Shown piece after piece: positions 1-7,798 of a stretch of 64,000 nt of DNA. The stretch is taken from positions 1-64,000 of the forward strand of contig JYOD01000037.1 in NCBI GenBank assembly GCA_000955785.1, read 5' to 3'. This DNA comes from Burkholderiaceae bacterium 16. GTDB taxonomy: Bacteria; Pseudomonadota; Gammaproteobacteria; Burkholderiales; Burkholderiaceae. The translations under genes and the position numbers were made by a program. Numbering within the stretch: the stretch's first letter is position 1; each line of letters opens with the position of its first letter. The notes beneath the pieces are model-generated. The model searched no databases. It saw only the letters and a list, made by a program, of their open reading frames with translations, and was not told the DNA's origin.

Positions 1-64
1 TATTTCTGACTGATGAGTAAGTGACAGTTCATCGGCTGTCTACGAACGACAAGGCGACACATGG

Positions 65-829
65 TTGCCAACAGAGCTCTCACGCGGTCCATGGGACGCG
101 CGCTCCCAGCACGGCGGGGCGCCATGCGCGTTGTTGGCGCATGCGGCCGAGAGCGCGGTTACGGAGCCTGGCTGGCGCCTTGCGCGCTTGAGTGTCGAAC
201 TGATCAAGCCAGTTCCGATTACCCCACTGACAACGAGATGTAACCTCCAGTGGTCGCGAGCCACATCACGTATCACTATCGACCTGCTTGCCGGAGACCT
301 TCTGGTTGCCCGCGGACATGCCCTGTTGCTGCGTGGCGAGCAACTGACGCTGCCTGGTGACCTCCCTGCCGGCTGGTCGCCCACGTGGCTTGAACCGTTG
401 CCGGCAAACTGCAATGACAGCGTGCGCATCCCAGGCTTGCCCGACGGAAGGTCCTTCTATCAATCGGCCATGGAGACACGCGTCGCACAAGGCGACCCTT
501 CGCAAGCCGGCCCCAGCGCGGCCTGGTTCAGGCTCACGGTTCCGATCGCGCAGGGAGCGCCGACATCTCCCGCCATGCGCGCTGCTGCCGCGTCCGATTT
601 CGGCAATGGGCTGAGCTGGGTGCTTCCGGCGAGTCGCTATCTGTTTGCCAATGCTGACCTTAGCCTGCATTTGCATCGTGAGCCCGTCGGGGAGTGGGTC
701 GGGCTTTTGTCCGGTACAGAGGTGCATGGCAGCGGGACTGGTATCACGATGTCACGCCTCTATGACGAGATGGGGCCGATCGGCATCGCGATCCAGACGC
801 TGCTACTACGCGAACGGGCGACGAAGTAG
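65..829 (+). CDS. Acyl-CoA thioesterase-like protein (double hotdog), 5' end disturbed
   Basis: Probably hydrolyses acyl-CoA thioesters in the cytoplasm. The segment SRGPWDARSQHGG near the N-terminus, followed by a conserved VELIKPVP strand and a C-terminal hotdog-like half, fits the TesB-like or 4HBT_3 thioesterases. The first usable start in frame is TTG at 65, with no good ribosome-binding site. The frame stays open upstream to a TGA at 14-16, and those extra codons (ending YERQGDTW) look like the natural N-terminus of the family. An ATG at 13 is one frame off because of a 4-base AAGT step. The gene may therefore be frameshifted at its start, or start later than its relatives. It points toward the marR gene at 979-1458. 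Confidence 0.6.
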   Translation: MPTELSRGPWDARSQHGGAPCALLAHAAESAVTEPGWRLARLSVELIKPVPITPLTTRCNLQWSRATSRITIDLLAGDLLVARGHALLLRGEQLTLPGDLPAGWSPTWLEPLPANCNDSVRIPGLPDGRSFYQSAMETRVAQGDPSQAGPSAAWFRLTVPIAQGAPTSPAMRAAAASDFGNGLSWVLPASRYLFANADLSLHLHREPVGEWVGLLSGTEVHGSGTGITMSRLYDEMGPIGIAIQTLLLRERATK

Positions 830-842
830 GTCCGGACGGACC
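829..842. terminator. Short dyad at the thioesterase stop codon
   Basis: GGTCCG, two bases, CGGACC begins on the last base of the TAG stop. It could form a small hairpin between the converging thioesterase and marR genes. There is no U-tract, so this is a weak call. Confidence 0.25.
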
Positions 843-874
843 AGGGCATGTCGGCGTGCCGCACACCCTCAGCG

Positions 875-892
875 CGTTCGTTGCAACGAACG
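875..892. promoter_or_regulatory. 18-base perfect palindrome in a tail-to-tail gap
   Basis: CGTTCGTTGCAACGAACG is a perfect inverted repeat with no spacer and has the look of a TetR-family operator. It lies between the ends of two converging genes, where an operator has no obvious promoter to control. It may be left over from a lost gene. Confidence 0.4.
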
Positions 893-978
893 AAGGCGGG
901 GTCGGCCATCGTCGCTTTGTCGGTCAGGGCGGACTTCCGCATCCGAACTCACCCGGCGGGATCGCCCGCGGTCGTGGG

Positions 979-1458
979 CTATCGCTCCCCATCATCGGCA
1001 CTTCCTTCTCCTTCGAGCTTGCGGCGGAGTGCCGTCATCACGCTGCATGTCGTCTCGATGTCTTCGACCTGAAGCCCCTCCGAGAGCCTATTGATCCATG
1101 GCGCTTGCAGGCGCGTCGCAGCATCGAACGCCTGCTTCCCCTTGTCCGTAAGCACGACGAGCGGCGCTCGCCGATGGTGCGGATTCGGCTCCAGGCTGAC
1201 GAAACCCTCACCGGCCAAGTCGTTAACAATGCGCTGGACATTCTGACGGCTGGCACCCATATCGCGGGCATACCACGCTACCGGTTGCGGCTGGCTCGCC
1301 GCGACAATGGTGCCAAGCACCTGCCAGCGAGCACTCGTCAGGCCTAGTTCGGCGACCAGCCGGTCGCCCGCGACAAGCATCCGGTTGTTAAGCCGGAATA
1401 GATCGAGAATGAGATCAGTCACGGCAGCTCCGGCCGGGGTTCGCTTGGTCTCGCGCAT
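979..1458 (-). CDS. MarR-family transcriptional regulator
   Basis: A 159-residue winged-helix repressor of the size usual for MarR proteins. A helix-turn-helix with a recognition helix near residues 69-83 (ASRQNVQRIVNDLAG) is followed by a charged wing (about 84-105) ending in VVLTDKGK, a typical MarR signature. The N- and C-terminal helices should form the dimer interface and ligand pocket. It is transcribed away from the monooxygenase at 1568, and the shared gap holds a perfect palindrome at 1494-1517. The simplest model is autoregulation plus repression of that gene until a small, probably aromatic or electrophilic, ligand binds. The ligand cannot be told from sequence. Confidence 0.85.
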   Translation of the reverse strand: MRETKRTPAGAAVTDLILDLFRLNNRMLVAGDRLVAELGLTSARWQVLGTIVAASQPQPVAWYARDMGASRQNVQRIVNDLAGEGFVSLEPNPHHRRAPLVVLTDKGKQAFDAATRLQAPWINRLSEGLQVEDIETTCSVMTALRRKLEGEGSADDGER

Positions 1459-1493
1459 GCAGCACCATGTGTCGTATTTGGCTACATATAACT

Positions 1494-1517
1494 ATATTGA
1501 CACCATGATGTCAATAT
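1494..1517. promoter_or_regulatory. Candidate MarR operator overlapping divergent -35 boxes
   Basis: ATATTGACA, six bases, TGTCAATAT: a perfect 9-base inverted repeat. Each arm contains TTGACA, one readable on each strand. On the minus strand TTGACA is followed after 17 bases by TTATAT. On the plus strand it is followed after 17 bases by the weaker TAGGCT. A dimer bound here would cover both -35 boxes, so marR and the monooxygenase gene would be repressed together. Confidence 0.75.
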
Positions 1518-1567
1518 CCTAGGCTTGCATCATCACCTCGGCTAGCCGTAAACCAACGGAGACTGCC

Positions 1568-1936
1568 ATGCCACTGATTCGCGCGCTTGACCCCGCCTTT
1601 CCGATCGAGCGCCAGATTGCCGTCGAAGCGTCCCCCGTTGTGCTGGTGAATATCTTCATGATGGACCAGGCGGACGAGCAGACCTTCCTCCGGGCGTGGC
1701 AGGACGATGCGACATTCATGAAACGGCAGCCGGGCTTCATCTCGACCCAGCTTCACCGCGCGCTCGGAGACAATCCGACGTATCTGAACTATGCCGTCTG
1801 GGAATCGACTGCCAATTTTCGGGCTGCCTTCACCCATCCCGAGTTCCAGGCGAAACTCCCGGCCTATCCATCCTCGGCCGTAGCCACCCCGCATCTGTTC
1901 GAGAAGATCGCAGTTCCCGGCATCTGCGTTGCGTAG
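1568..1936 (+). CDS. Antibiotic biosynthesis monooxygenase (ABM) domain protein
   Basis: A 122-residue single-domain protein of the dimeric alpha/beta-barrel ABM fold. The segments VVLVNIFMMDQADEQTFLRAW and FMKRQPGFISTQLHR, then YLNYAVWES and F..A..HPEF, match the pattern of quinol monooxygenases and related small oxygenases that need no cofactor. The ATG is preceded by GGAG with good spacing. It lies just downstream of the operator shared with the divergent marR gene, so it is the likely regulated target, perhaps for quinone or aromatic detoxification. Substrate unknown. Confidence 0.75.
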   Translation: MPLIRALDPAFPIERQIAVEASPVVLVNIFMMDQADEQTFLRAWQDDATFMKRQPGFISTQLHRALGDNPTYLNYAVWESTANFRAAFTHPEFQAKLPAYPSSAVATPHLFEKIAVPGICVA

Positions 1937-1941
1937 CCAAG

Positions 1942-2271
1942 ATGCGCCGGGAGAGAAATACTGTGCTCAGGATCATCCACCCGGTCGCCGGCGCGCTCGC
2001 GATACCGTGGGTCTTCCTGCTGATTCCCGCTCTTGCATTGACAGGCGGCTCCGGATACGCCCTCGCGAAGGGGCGGCGCGCCGTGCTGATCAGGGCGAAG
2101 ATGAAGCGCATGTCGCCGATCGCCGCCAATGGCATTCTGGTTCCCCTCCCTTGCGCCGCGTCCCTCGCGTCGCAAGGCGAGCGAACGTCGTTTCAAGACC
2201 AGGGAGCGGCCGTTCGCCAGCCCGCTATTCTGGTGTTGGTGCGATCGGGACATAGCGTTGGCATTCCATAA
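1942..2271 (+). pseudogene. Decayed integral membrane protein gene
   Basis: The frame begins MRRERNTVLRIIHPVAGALAI and continues PWVFLLIPALALTGGSGYALAKGRR, then KRMSPIAANGILV. From memory, this family (small multi-helix proteins of about 140-150 residues) has a whole membrane helix and loop between HPVAG and the LLIPALA helix. Those residues are absent here, as if by an in-frame deletion. After about residue 70 the composition stops looking membrane-like, while a neighbouring frame picks up a lysine-rich ASERRF segment, suggesting a frameshift. It starts 5 bases after the monooxygenase stop and may once have shared its operon. Assignment rests on recalled homologues. Confidence 0.5.
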
Positions 2272-2488
2272 CAAGCGCCATGGCGGCCTTTTCTGCGGGA
2301 GGTGGTCCGTGCCCTGCCTCGGCTCTGCGACGCATCTACGATGCCAGTAACGCGCATCAGCTTGTCCGCTTCTTCTTCGGCGGCTTCCTCTGCGTACTCG
2401 TCCGCGATGTGCAGCCCGGCTGCCTCAGTGACTCGCTTAGGCGCAGGTACCGCGCCAGTGGTGACGGGGATCAGCCTTCCGGCAACGT

Positions 2489-2560
2489 TTATGAGAGTTC
2501 CAGGGGAATTTTGCGGCGGAAGTAGTAGACGCTGCCGCGCTTCTGAATGTTGGTAGCCAC
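2489..2560 (-). pseudogene. N-terminal remnant of a tyrosine recombinase (phage-type integrase)
   Basis: Twenty-three codons from a GTG read VATNIQKRGSVYYFRRKIPL and then stop. Lysine-arginine-glycine-serine followed by YYFRR and a proline is the hallmark opening of phage-type integrases that have a short arm-binding N-terminal domain. The catalytic domain is absent. The fragment lies about 115 bases beyond the 3' end of tRNA-Ser and on the same strand, the usual place for an integrase that targets a tRNA gene. Downstream, another minus-strand frame (about 2495 to 2185) stays open and encodes an acidic stretch containing EEAAEEEADKLM, which I do not recognise. Confidence 0.6.
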
Positions 2561-2620
2561 GGGCTCTCTACAGGTACGGGTGTAACACCTGCGCGGCATA
2601 GTGTACCGATGGAACCCGCT

Positions 2621-2661
2621 ACAAAAAACAAAACCCCGGAAGACCGCGATCTTCCGGGGTT
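2621..2661 (-). terminator. Rho-independent terminator of tRNA-Ser
   Basis: A perfect 12-base-pair stem (2632-2643 with 2650-2661) and a six-base loop, followed on the minus strand by a T-rich run (TTGTTTTTTG). It begins 14 bases after the tRNA CCA end. This is the clearest terminator in the left part of the window. Confidence 0.9.
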
Positions 2662-2674
2662 CTGCCGCCATTGC

Positions 2675-2768
2675 TGGCGGAGACGGAGGGATTCGAACCC
2701 TCGATCCAGGTTTTGGCCCGGATGCTCCCTTAGCAGGGGAGTGCCTTCGACCTCTCGGCCACGTCTCC
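2675..2768 (-). tRNA. tRNA-Ser(GCU)
   Basis: The acceptor stem pairs GGAGACG with CGTCTCC. The anticodon stem CTCCC/GGGAG encloses the loop CTGCTAA with anticodon GCU (bases 2732-2734). There is a long class II variable arm typical of tRNA-Ser and a T-arm GAGGGTTCGAATCCCTC. The discriminator base is G, and CCA is encoded (2675-2677). It reads AGC/AGU serine codons. Its 3' end faces the integrase remnant, making it a likely integration site. Confidence 0.97.
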
Positions 2769-2811
2769 CAAACCTGCCGTTGCGTGAGGGAGGCCACACA
2801 ACGAAGCGCGT

Positions 2812-2840
2812 ATTCTATCGGTCAGATTTCAATTGGTCAA
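2812..2840 (-). promoter_or_regulatory. Strong sigma-70 promoter for tRNA-Ser
   Basis: TTGACC (2835-2840), 17 bases, TAGAAT (2812-2817) on the minus strand, about 37 bases upstream of the mature tRNA. The bases after the -10 box are GC-rich (ACGCGC), the kind of discriminator seen in promoters of stable RNA genes under stringent control. Confidence 0.8.
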
Positions 2841-2929
2841 CGACGATTCGATAACTAATTAAAAAAATTTTCACTGCCGATAGTTGGACCAACAGTTGGA
2901 CAAGCCGCACGCGGCCTATCCCGCATGGA

Positions 2930-4180
2930 TCACGCCTGATCCAGCTCAAACACCTTATGCAGCGCGCGCACCGCGAGCTCCATGTACTTCTCGTCGATCA
3001 GCACCGAGATCTTGATTTCCGAAGTGGAGATCATCTGGATGTTGATGCCTTCTTCGGACAGCGTGCGGAACATCTTGCTGGCGATGCCGACGTGCGAGCG
3101 CATGCCCACGCCGACCACCGAGACCTTCGACACCTTGGGGTCGCCGGAGACACTGGCAGCGCCGATATGCGCCTTCACGCCATCGTTCAGGATAGCCAGC
3201 GCGCGCTGGTATTCGCCGCGCGGCACGGTGAAGGTGAAGTCGGTCTTGCCGTCGACGGACTGGTTCTGGATGATCATGTCGACGTCGATGTTGGCGTCGG
3301 CCACGGGGCCCAGGATCTGGTACGCGATGCCGGGCTTGTCGGGCACGCCCAGGACGGTGATCTTCGCCTCGTCACGGGCAAAGGCAATGCCGGAGATGAC
3401 GGCTGCTTCCATTTCAGACTCTTCCTCAAAAGTGATCAGCGTGCCCGAGTGCATTTCTTGCTCGAGGGGCATCAGGGGGTCGGTCAGCGACGACAGCACG
3501 CGGGTCTTCACGCGGTACTTGCCAGCGAACTCCACCGAACGGATCTGCAGCACCTTGGAACCCAGGCTGGCCATTTCCAGCATTTCCTCGAAGGTGATCT
3601 GGTCCAGGCGACGGGCGTCTTCGACCACGCGCGGATCGGTGGTGTAGACGCCGTCCACGTCGGTGTAGATCAGGCATTCGTCAGCCTCGATGGCGGCGGC
3701 GATGGCCACTGCCGAGGTATCCGAACCACCGCGGCCGAGCGTGGTGATATTGCCGTAGCCATCGATGCCCTGGAAACCCGTGATGACGACCACGCGCCCG
3801 GCGTCGAGATCGGCCAGGATGCGCTCGTCGTCGATCGATTCGATGCGGGCCTTGGTGTGGGACGAGTCGGTCTTCACCGGCACTTGCCAGCCGGTGTAGC
3901 TGATCGCGTCGACACCCTCGCCTTGCAGCGCGATGGCCAGCAAGGCCGAACTGGCCTGCTCGCCGGTCGCGGCCAGCATATCCAGCTCACGCGGGCTCGG
4001 CTGCGCCGAAATTTCCTTGGCAAGACCAAGCAGGCGATTGGTTTCGCCGGACATGGCCGAAGGCACCACGACTACGCGGTGACCGGCACGATGCCATTTG
4101 GCAACGCGCTTGGCGACATTCTTGATGCGTTCCGGAGAACCCATCGAAGTGCCGCCGTATTTGTGAACGATGAGAGCCAT
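2930..4180 (-). CDS. lysC: Aspartate kinase
   Basis: Phosphorylates aspartate, the first step toward lysine, threonine, methionine and diaminopimelate. The 416-residue protein opens with the nucleotide-binding KYGGTSMGS (about 7-15). It carries VVVVPSAMSGETNRL and GRGGSDTSAVA in the kinase domain (to about 245), then two ACT regulatory domains (about 265-340 and 345-410; note VLGVPDKPGIA and VVGVGMRSHVG). This is the monofunctional type normally feedback-inhibited by lysine and threonine. It lies downstream of tilS on the same strand; the 180-base gap may hold its own promoter, but none is clear. Length is normal. Confidence 0.97.
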   Translation of the reverse strand: MALIVHKYGGTSMGSPERIKNVAKRVAKWHRAGHRVVVVPSAMSGETNRLLGLAKEISAQPSPRELDMLAATGEQASSALLAIALQGEGVDAISYTGWQVPVKTDSSHTKARIESIDDERILADLDAGRVVVITGFQGIDGYGNITTLGRGGSDTSAVAIAAAIEADECLIYTDVDGVYTTDPRVVEDARRLDQITFEEMLEMASLGSKVLQIRSVEFAGKYRVKTRVLSSLTDPLMPLEQEMHSGTLITFEEESEMEAAVISGIAFARDEAKITVLGVPDKPGIAYQILGPVADANIDVDMIIQNQSVDGKTDFTFTVPRGEYQRALAILNDGVKAHIGAASVSGDPKVSKVSVVGVGMRSHVGIASKMFRTLSEEGINIQMISTSEIKISVLIDEKYMELAVRALHKVFELDQA

Positions 4181-4360
4181 CTATTTGTCGACGCCAGCGA
4201 TTGTGCAAAACCTCTGAAAATACACGAAGAGGCGGCGCGAAGCAAGGCATCGCATGATGACACGCGCCCGGCGGAAGTGGCGCGCACGGCTCGCGTGCGT
4301 ATTTTGCGCGCCGTATCGATGCGATCTGGTGTCCGCTTGCACCGCCTATTCCGGCCGCGG

Positions 4361-5797
4361 TTACGCCCTCGTCCACTCCACCCATTCGATGCGCCAGCGT
4401 GGCGATGCGGGCGCACCCGGCCAGCGCCGGTGCATGCCCAGCCCGGCCGCGAACACGAGTTGACCGCCCGCCCACAGCAGGGGGAGCCGCGCGCGCCGCG
4501 CCATCGGCACACCGGCCTCCTGATAGGCTTGCTTGAGTGCGCGCGCCGGGCCGCCCGGACGCAGCACGATGCGTTCGCCGCCCTGCCGTGCCGCGAGCCG
4601 CAGGGGCTGCCGCAACGCGGCTTCGGGCAAGCCATAGGTGTCGTCGCGCGTAAAGCGCAGTTCGCCATGCCACGCCGGCACCGCCAGGCTTGCCTCACCC
4701 TGCCAGGCGGCAAGCGCGAGATCGCCCGAAGCGATCGCTGGCCCGGCGTGCCGGGCCAGCACGCGCCCCTGGAAACGATGCAGCACCAGCGCCTCGTGAT
4801 GGATGGCTGGCTCCCCGCCTTCGTGCTCGATCAATTGCGCACGCATGGCGGACAAGCGCGCGGTGGAAGGGGCCTGCGTGCCGAGGTCGCGCAACCACAG
4901 GCGCAGCACGGTGTCGGCCTGCGCGGGCGAAAGCGCGCGCAGGCCCGCGAGATCGAGTTCCGCAATGGTGCCGGCATCGCGCGGCGGGCGCACCAGCCCG
5001 GCCATCAGCTGCATGGCGAGCCCGTCCAGCAATTCGCCGGCCTGCGCCAGATGGGCGGCAGCCTGTGCCACGTTGGCGCGCAAGGCGGGAAACGCCGCGA
5101 CCAGCGCCGGCATCTGTCCTCTCAGCGCGTTGCGGGCGAAACGGGGGTCGTCGTTGGAGGGATCGTCGATCCATGCGAGCGCATGGGCGGCACAGTAGGC
5201 ATCGATGTCGTCGCGCGCCACGTCAAGCCAGGGCCGCAGCAGCACGATCTGCTGCCGCGCCCCGAGCCGGCGCAGGCGCGGCATGCCGCCCAGCCCGGCC
5301 AGCCCGCTACCGCGAAACAAGCGCAACAACACGGTCTCGACCTGGTCGTCCAGGTGATGCGCGAACAGCAGCAGTTCCGCCCCGGCCTCATCGCACATGG
5401 CCTCCAGCGCTGCATAGCGCGCGCGGCGCGCGGCCGCCTCGAGCCCTTCGCCATGCTGCTGGTTCACCGTGACGCGGCGGCTGTAGAAAGGCAGTTGCCA
5501 GTCGCGACACAGCGACGCGCAAAAGACGTCCCACTCGTCAGCCTGCGCCTGCAGCCCGTGGTGCACATGCAGCCCCACCACGCGCAGCGGCAGCGACGAC
5601 GACGCCACCGCCGCACGCAACGCGTGCAGCAGCGCTACCGAATCGCGTCCACCGGAAAGCGCCACCGCCACCGTGCCTGCCCGTGCGCCATGGCCAGAAA
5701 CAACAAAGGCCGCACCGGCCTGAAGTGCCTGTGCGACCTTGTCGGTCAAGCCGGCGGACGGGTCAGCCCGGTGCGCCGGTTTCCTTGAACTTGCCAT
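4361..5797 (-). CDS. tilS: tRNA(Ile)-lysidine synthase
   Basis: Converts the wobble C of tRNA-Ile(CAU) to lysidine so that it reads AUA codons; essential. The PP-loop SGGRDS sits at residues 48-53, followed by [24 protein letters not shown] and [13 protein letters not shown], all typical of the TilS catalytic core. A C-terminal substrate-binding region follows (to residue 478). The chosen ATG lies inside the 3' end of accA (35-base overlap), suggesting translational coupling. Codon use and length look normal for the family in this group. Confidence 0.95.
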   Translation of the reverse strand: MASSRKPAHRADPSAGLTDKVAQALQAGAAFVVSGHGARAGTVAVALSGGRDSVALLHALRAAVASSSLPLRVVGLHVHHGLQAQADEWDVFCASLCRDWQLPFYSRRVTVNQQHGEGLEAAARRARYAALEAMCDEAGAELLLFAHHLDDQVETVLLRLFRGSGLAGLGGMPRLRRLGARQQIVLLRPWLDVARDDIDAYCAAHALAWIDDPSNDDPRFARNALRGQMPALVAAFPALRANVAQAAAHLAQAGELLDGLAMQLMAGLVRPPRDAGTIAELDLAGLRALSPAQADTVLRLWLRDLGTQAPSTARLSAMRAQLIEHEGGEPAIHHEALVLHRFQGRVLARHAGPAIASGDLALAAWQGEASLAVPAWHGELRFTRDDTYGLPEAALRQPLRLAARQGGERIVLRPGGPARALKQAYQEAGVPMARRARLPLLWAGGQLVFAAGLGMHRRWPGAPASPRWRIEWVEWTRA

Positions 5798-6734
5798 AGG
5801 ACAGCAGACGCTCGTTGCGACGTGCCTGCAACTCCTTCACGCTCATGCCCTGGAACTGGCGCAGCGAATCCGCCAGCGAACGCTTGAGCATGGCGGCCAT
5901 GCCCTTGACGTCGCGGTGCGCGCCGCCCAGCGGCTCGCTGACGATCTTGTCGATCAGGCCAAGCGCCTTGAGGCGGTGCGCGGTCAGGCCGAGAGCTTCG
6001 GCGGCTTCGGGTGCCTTCTCGGCGGTCTTCCACAGGATGGAAGCGCAGCCTTCCGGCGAGATCACGGCGTAGGTGGCAAATTGCAGCATCTGCACCACGT
6101 CACCCACGGCAATCGCCAGCGCGCCGCCAGAGCCGCCTTCGCCGATGATGGTGGCGATCAGGGGCACCTTGAGGCCGGCCATCACGTAGAGATTGTGACC
6201 GATGGCTTCGGACTGGCCGCGCTCTTCCGCGTCGATGCCGGGGAATGCACCCGGTGTGTCAACGAAGGTGAAGATCGGCAGGCCGAACTTGTCGGCCAGC
6301 TCCATCAGGCGCTTGGCCTTGCGGTAGCCCTCGGGCTTGGGCATGCCAAAGTTGCGCATCGCGCGCTCTTTGGTATCGCGCCCCTTCTGGTGACCGATCA
6401 GCATGCACGCCTGCCCGTTGAAGCGGGCCAGGCCGCCCACGATGGAGAGATCGTCGGCAAAGTTGCGGTCGCCGTGCAGTTCGTGGAAGTCGGTGAAGAT
6501 CTCCCGCACATAGTCCAGCGTGTACGGACGTTGCGGATGCCGGGCGATCTGTGCCACCTGCCATGGGGTCAGGTTGGCGTAGATGTCCTTGGTAAGCTGC
6601 TGGCTCTTGCCGGCCAGCCGCGAAATCTCTTCGGAGATATCGACAGCCGAATCGTCCTGCACAAACCGCAGTTCTTCGATCTTTGCCTCGAGTTCGGCAA
6701 TTGGCTGCTCAAAATCCAGGAAGGTGGTTTTCAT
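5763..6734 (-). CDS. accA: Acetyl-CoA carboxylase carboxyltransferase, alpha subunit
   Basis: With AccD it transfers carboxyl from carboxybiotin to acetyl-CoA, giving malonyl-CoA for fatty-acid synthesis. The start chosen gives [19 protein letters not shown], the usual AccA opening; an upstream ATG 16 codons earlier does not fit the family. Core motifs such as [27 protein letters not shown] and [11 protein letters not shown] are present. At 323 residues it is close to the E. coli protein. It heads the accA-tilS-lysC run. Confidence 0.97.
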   Translation of the reverse strand: MKTTFLDFEQPIAELEAKIEELRFVQDDSAVDISEEISRLAGKSQQLTKDIYANLTPWQVAQIARHPQRPYTLDYVREIFTDFHELHGDRNFADDLSIVGGLARFNGQACMLIGHQKGRDTKERAMRNFGMPKPEGYRKAKRLMELADKFGLPIFTFVDTPGAFPGIDAEERGQSEAIGHNLYVMAGLKVPLIATIIGEGGSGGALAIAVGDVVQMLQFATYAVISPEGCASILWKTAEKAPEAAEALGLTAHRLKALGLIDKIVSEPLGGAHRDVKGMAAMLKRSLADSLRQFQGMSVKELQARRNERLLSYGKFKETGAPG

Positions 6735-6859
6735 GAGACTCGCGTACCTGTCTGTGAAGGGGCGCATTCTACCGGAATTCACCCACTAAACCGCAAGTCT
6801 GCGGATGCAGCCTCGCGCACTTCCATGCAAATTCTGCTGTCTTTCTGCTGCCTGTCAGG

Positions 6860-7798
6860 CTAATACGTCACCGGCAACGGGTCAAGACTGCGCCACATGT
6901 ACCATGTGGCGACGGTTCGCCACGGTTCCCAGTTGGCCGCCACTTCGCGCGCTTCACTGCGGGTGACGGGTTCGCCGCTGAAATAGTTCGCCGAAATGGC
7001 GTTGATCAGGCCGACGTCGTCAAGCGGCAATACATTGGGCCGCATCAGGTTGAACATCAGGAACATTTCGGCGGTCCAGCGGCCGATGCCGCGGATCTGC
7101 GTCAATTCGGCGATGACGGCTTCGTCGTCCATCTCCGTCCAGCTGTCGACATGCACGCGTCCCGCCTTGAAATGCTCGGCAAGGTCGACGATGTACTCAG
7201 CCTTGCGGCGCGACAGGCCGCAAGCGGCCAGGTTGTCGTGCCCGGCCTTTAGCATCTGTGCCGGCGTGAGCTTTGGACAGAGTGCCGCCAGACGCTCCCA
7301 CACCGTTTGCGCGGCCTTCACCGAGATCTGCTGGCCAACGACGGAGCGGGCCAGCGTGATAAAGGGATCGCCGCGCGAGATCAGGTGCGCCGGACCGTAG
7401 GTGGGGATCATCTTGCGCAGGATACGGTCGCGCTTCATCAGGTCGGCGCAGGCCTCATCCCAGTAGGCGGGACGCACCGCGTCCACCACCGTCTCGACCG
7501 GCAGGGGGATTGCCGCGGCTTCCGGCAGCACGGGCGCCCTGGGCGTGCGTGCCGCGGTCTTCAGCACCGCCTTGCCGTCCGCCCTGACCACCGGCCCGGA
7601 CGATTTGACCGGGGCCTTGCTGGCCACCTTGACGCCGCTCTTCAGCGGCTTGGCGGCCTTCGCCACCGTGCTTGCCTTGGGCGACTTGAGCGGCACCGGC
7701 GGCTTGGCCGCAGGCCTGGCCTTGCTGGCCGCAGCAGTCTTGGACGGCGCCGCTGGCGTCGCCGTCTTGCGCACGGCAGCGTTCAAGCGCGCCTCCAC
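6860..7798 (-). CDS. DNA-3-methyladenine glycosylase II (AlkA type, HhH-GPD) with basic N-terminal tail
   Basis: Removes alkylated purines in base-excision repair. The catalytic domain (about 108-312) contains the helix-hairpin-helix [18 protein letters not shown] (232-249) and the aspartate pair at 260-261 in LPLDD, the GPD catalytic region. Residues 1-105 are a low-complexity Lys/Ala/Pro/Thr tail like the histone-H1-like tails of Burkholderiaceae DNA-binding proteins, and may bind DNA non-specifically. The GTG start overlaps the end of cysS by 16 bases, so the two are probably co-transcribed. The tail could be shorter if translation starts internally. Confidence 0.88.
   Translation of the reverse strand: MEARLNAAVRKTATPAAPSKTAAASKARPAAKPPVPLKSPKASTVAKAAKPLKSGVKVASKAPVKSSGPVVRADGKAVLKTAARTPRAPVLPEAAAIPLPVETVVDAVRPAYWDEACADLMKRDRILRKMIPTYGPAHLISRGDPFITLARSVVGQQISVKAAQTVWERLAALCPKLTPAQMLKAGHDNLAACGLSRRKAEYIVDLAEHFKAGRVHVDSWTEMDDEAVIAELTQIRGIGRWTAEMFLMFNLMRPNVLPLDDVGLINAISANYFSGEPVTRSEAREVAANWEPWRTVATWYMWRSLDPLPVTY

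Noticed and set aside
2957..5788. A very long plus-strand open frame across lysC and tilS
   Set aside because: It is antisense to two well-matched genes, is rich in His/Gly/Arg from GC-rich reverse codons, and has no family resemblance. High-GC genomes produce such frames by chance.
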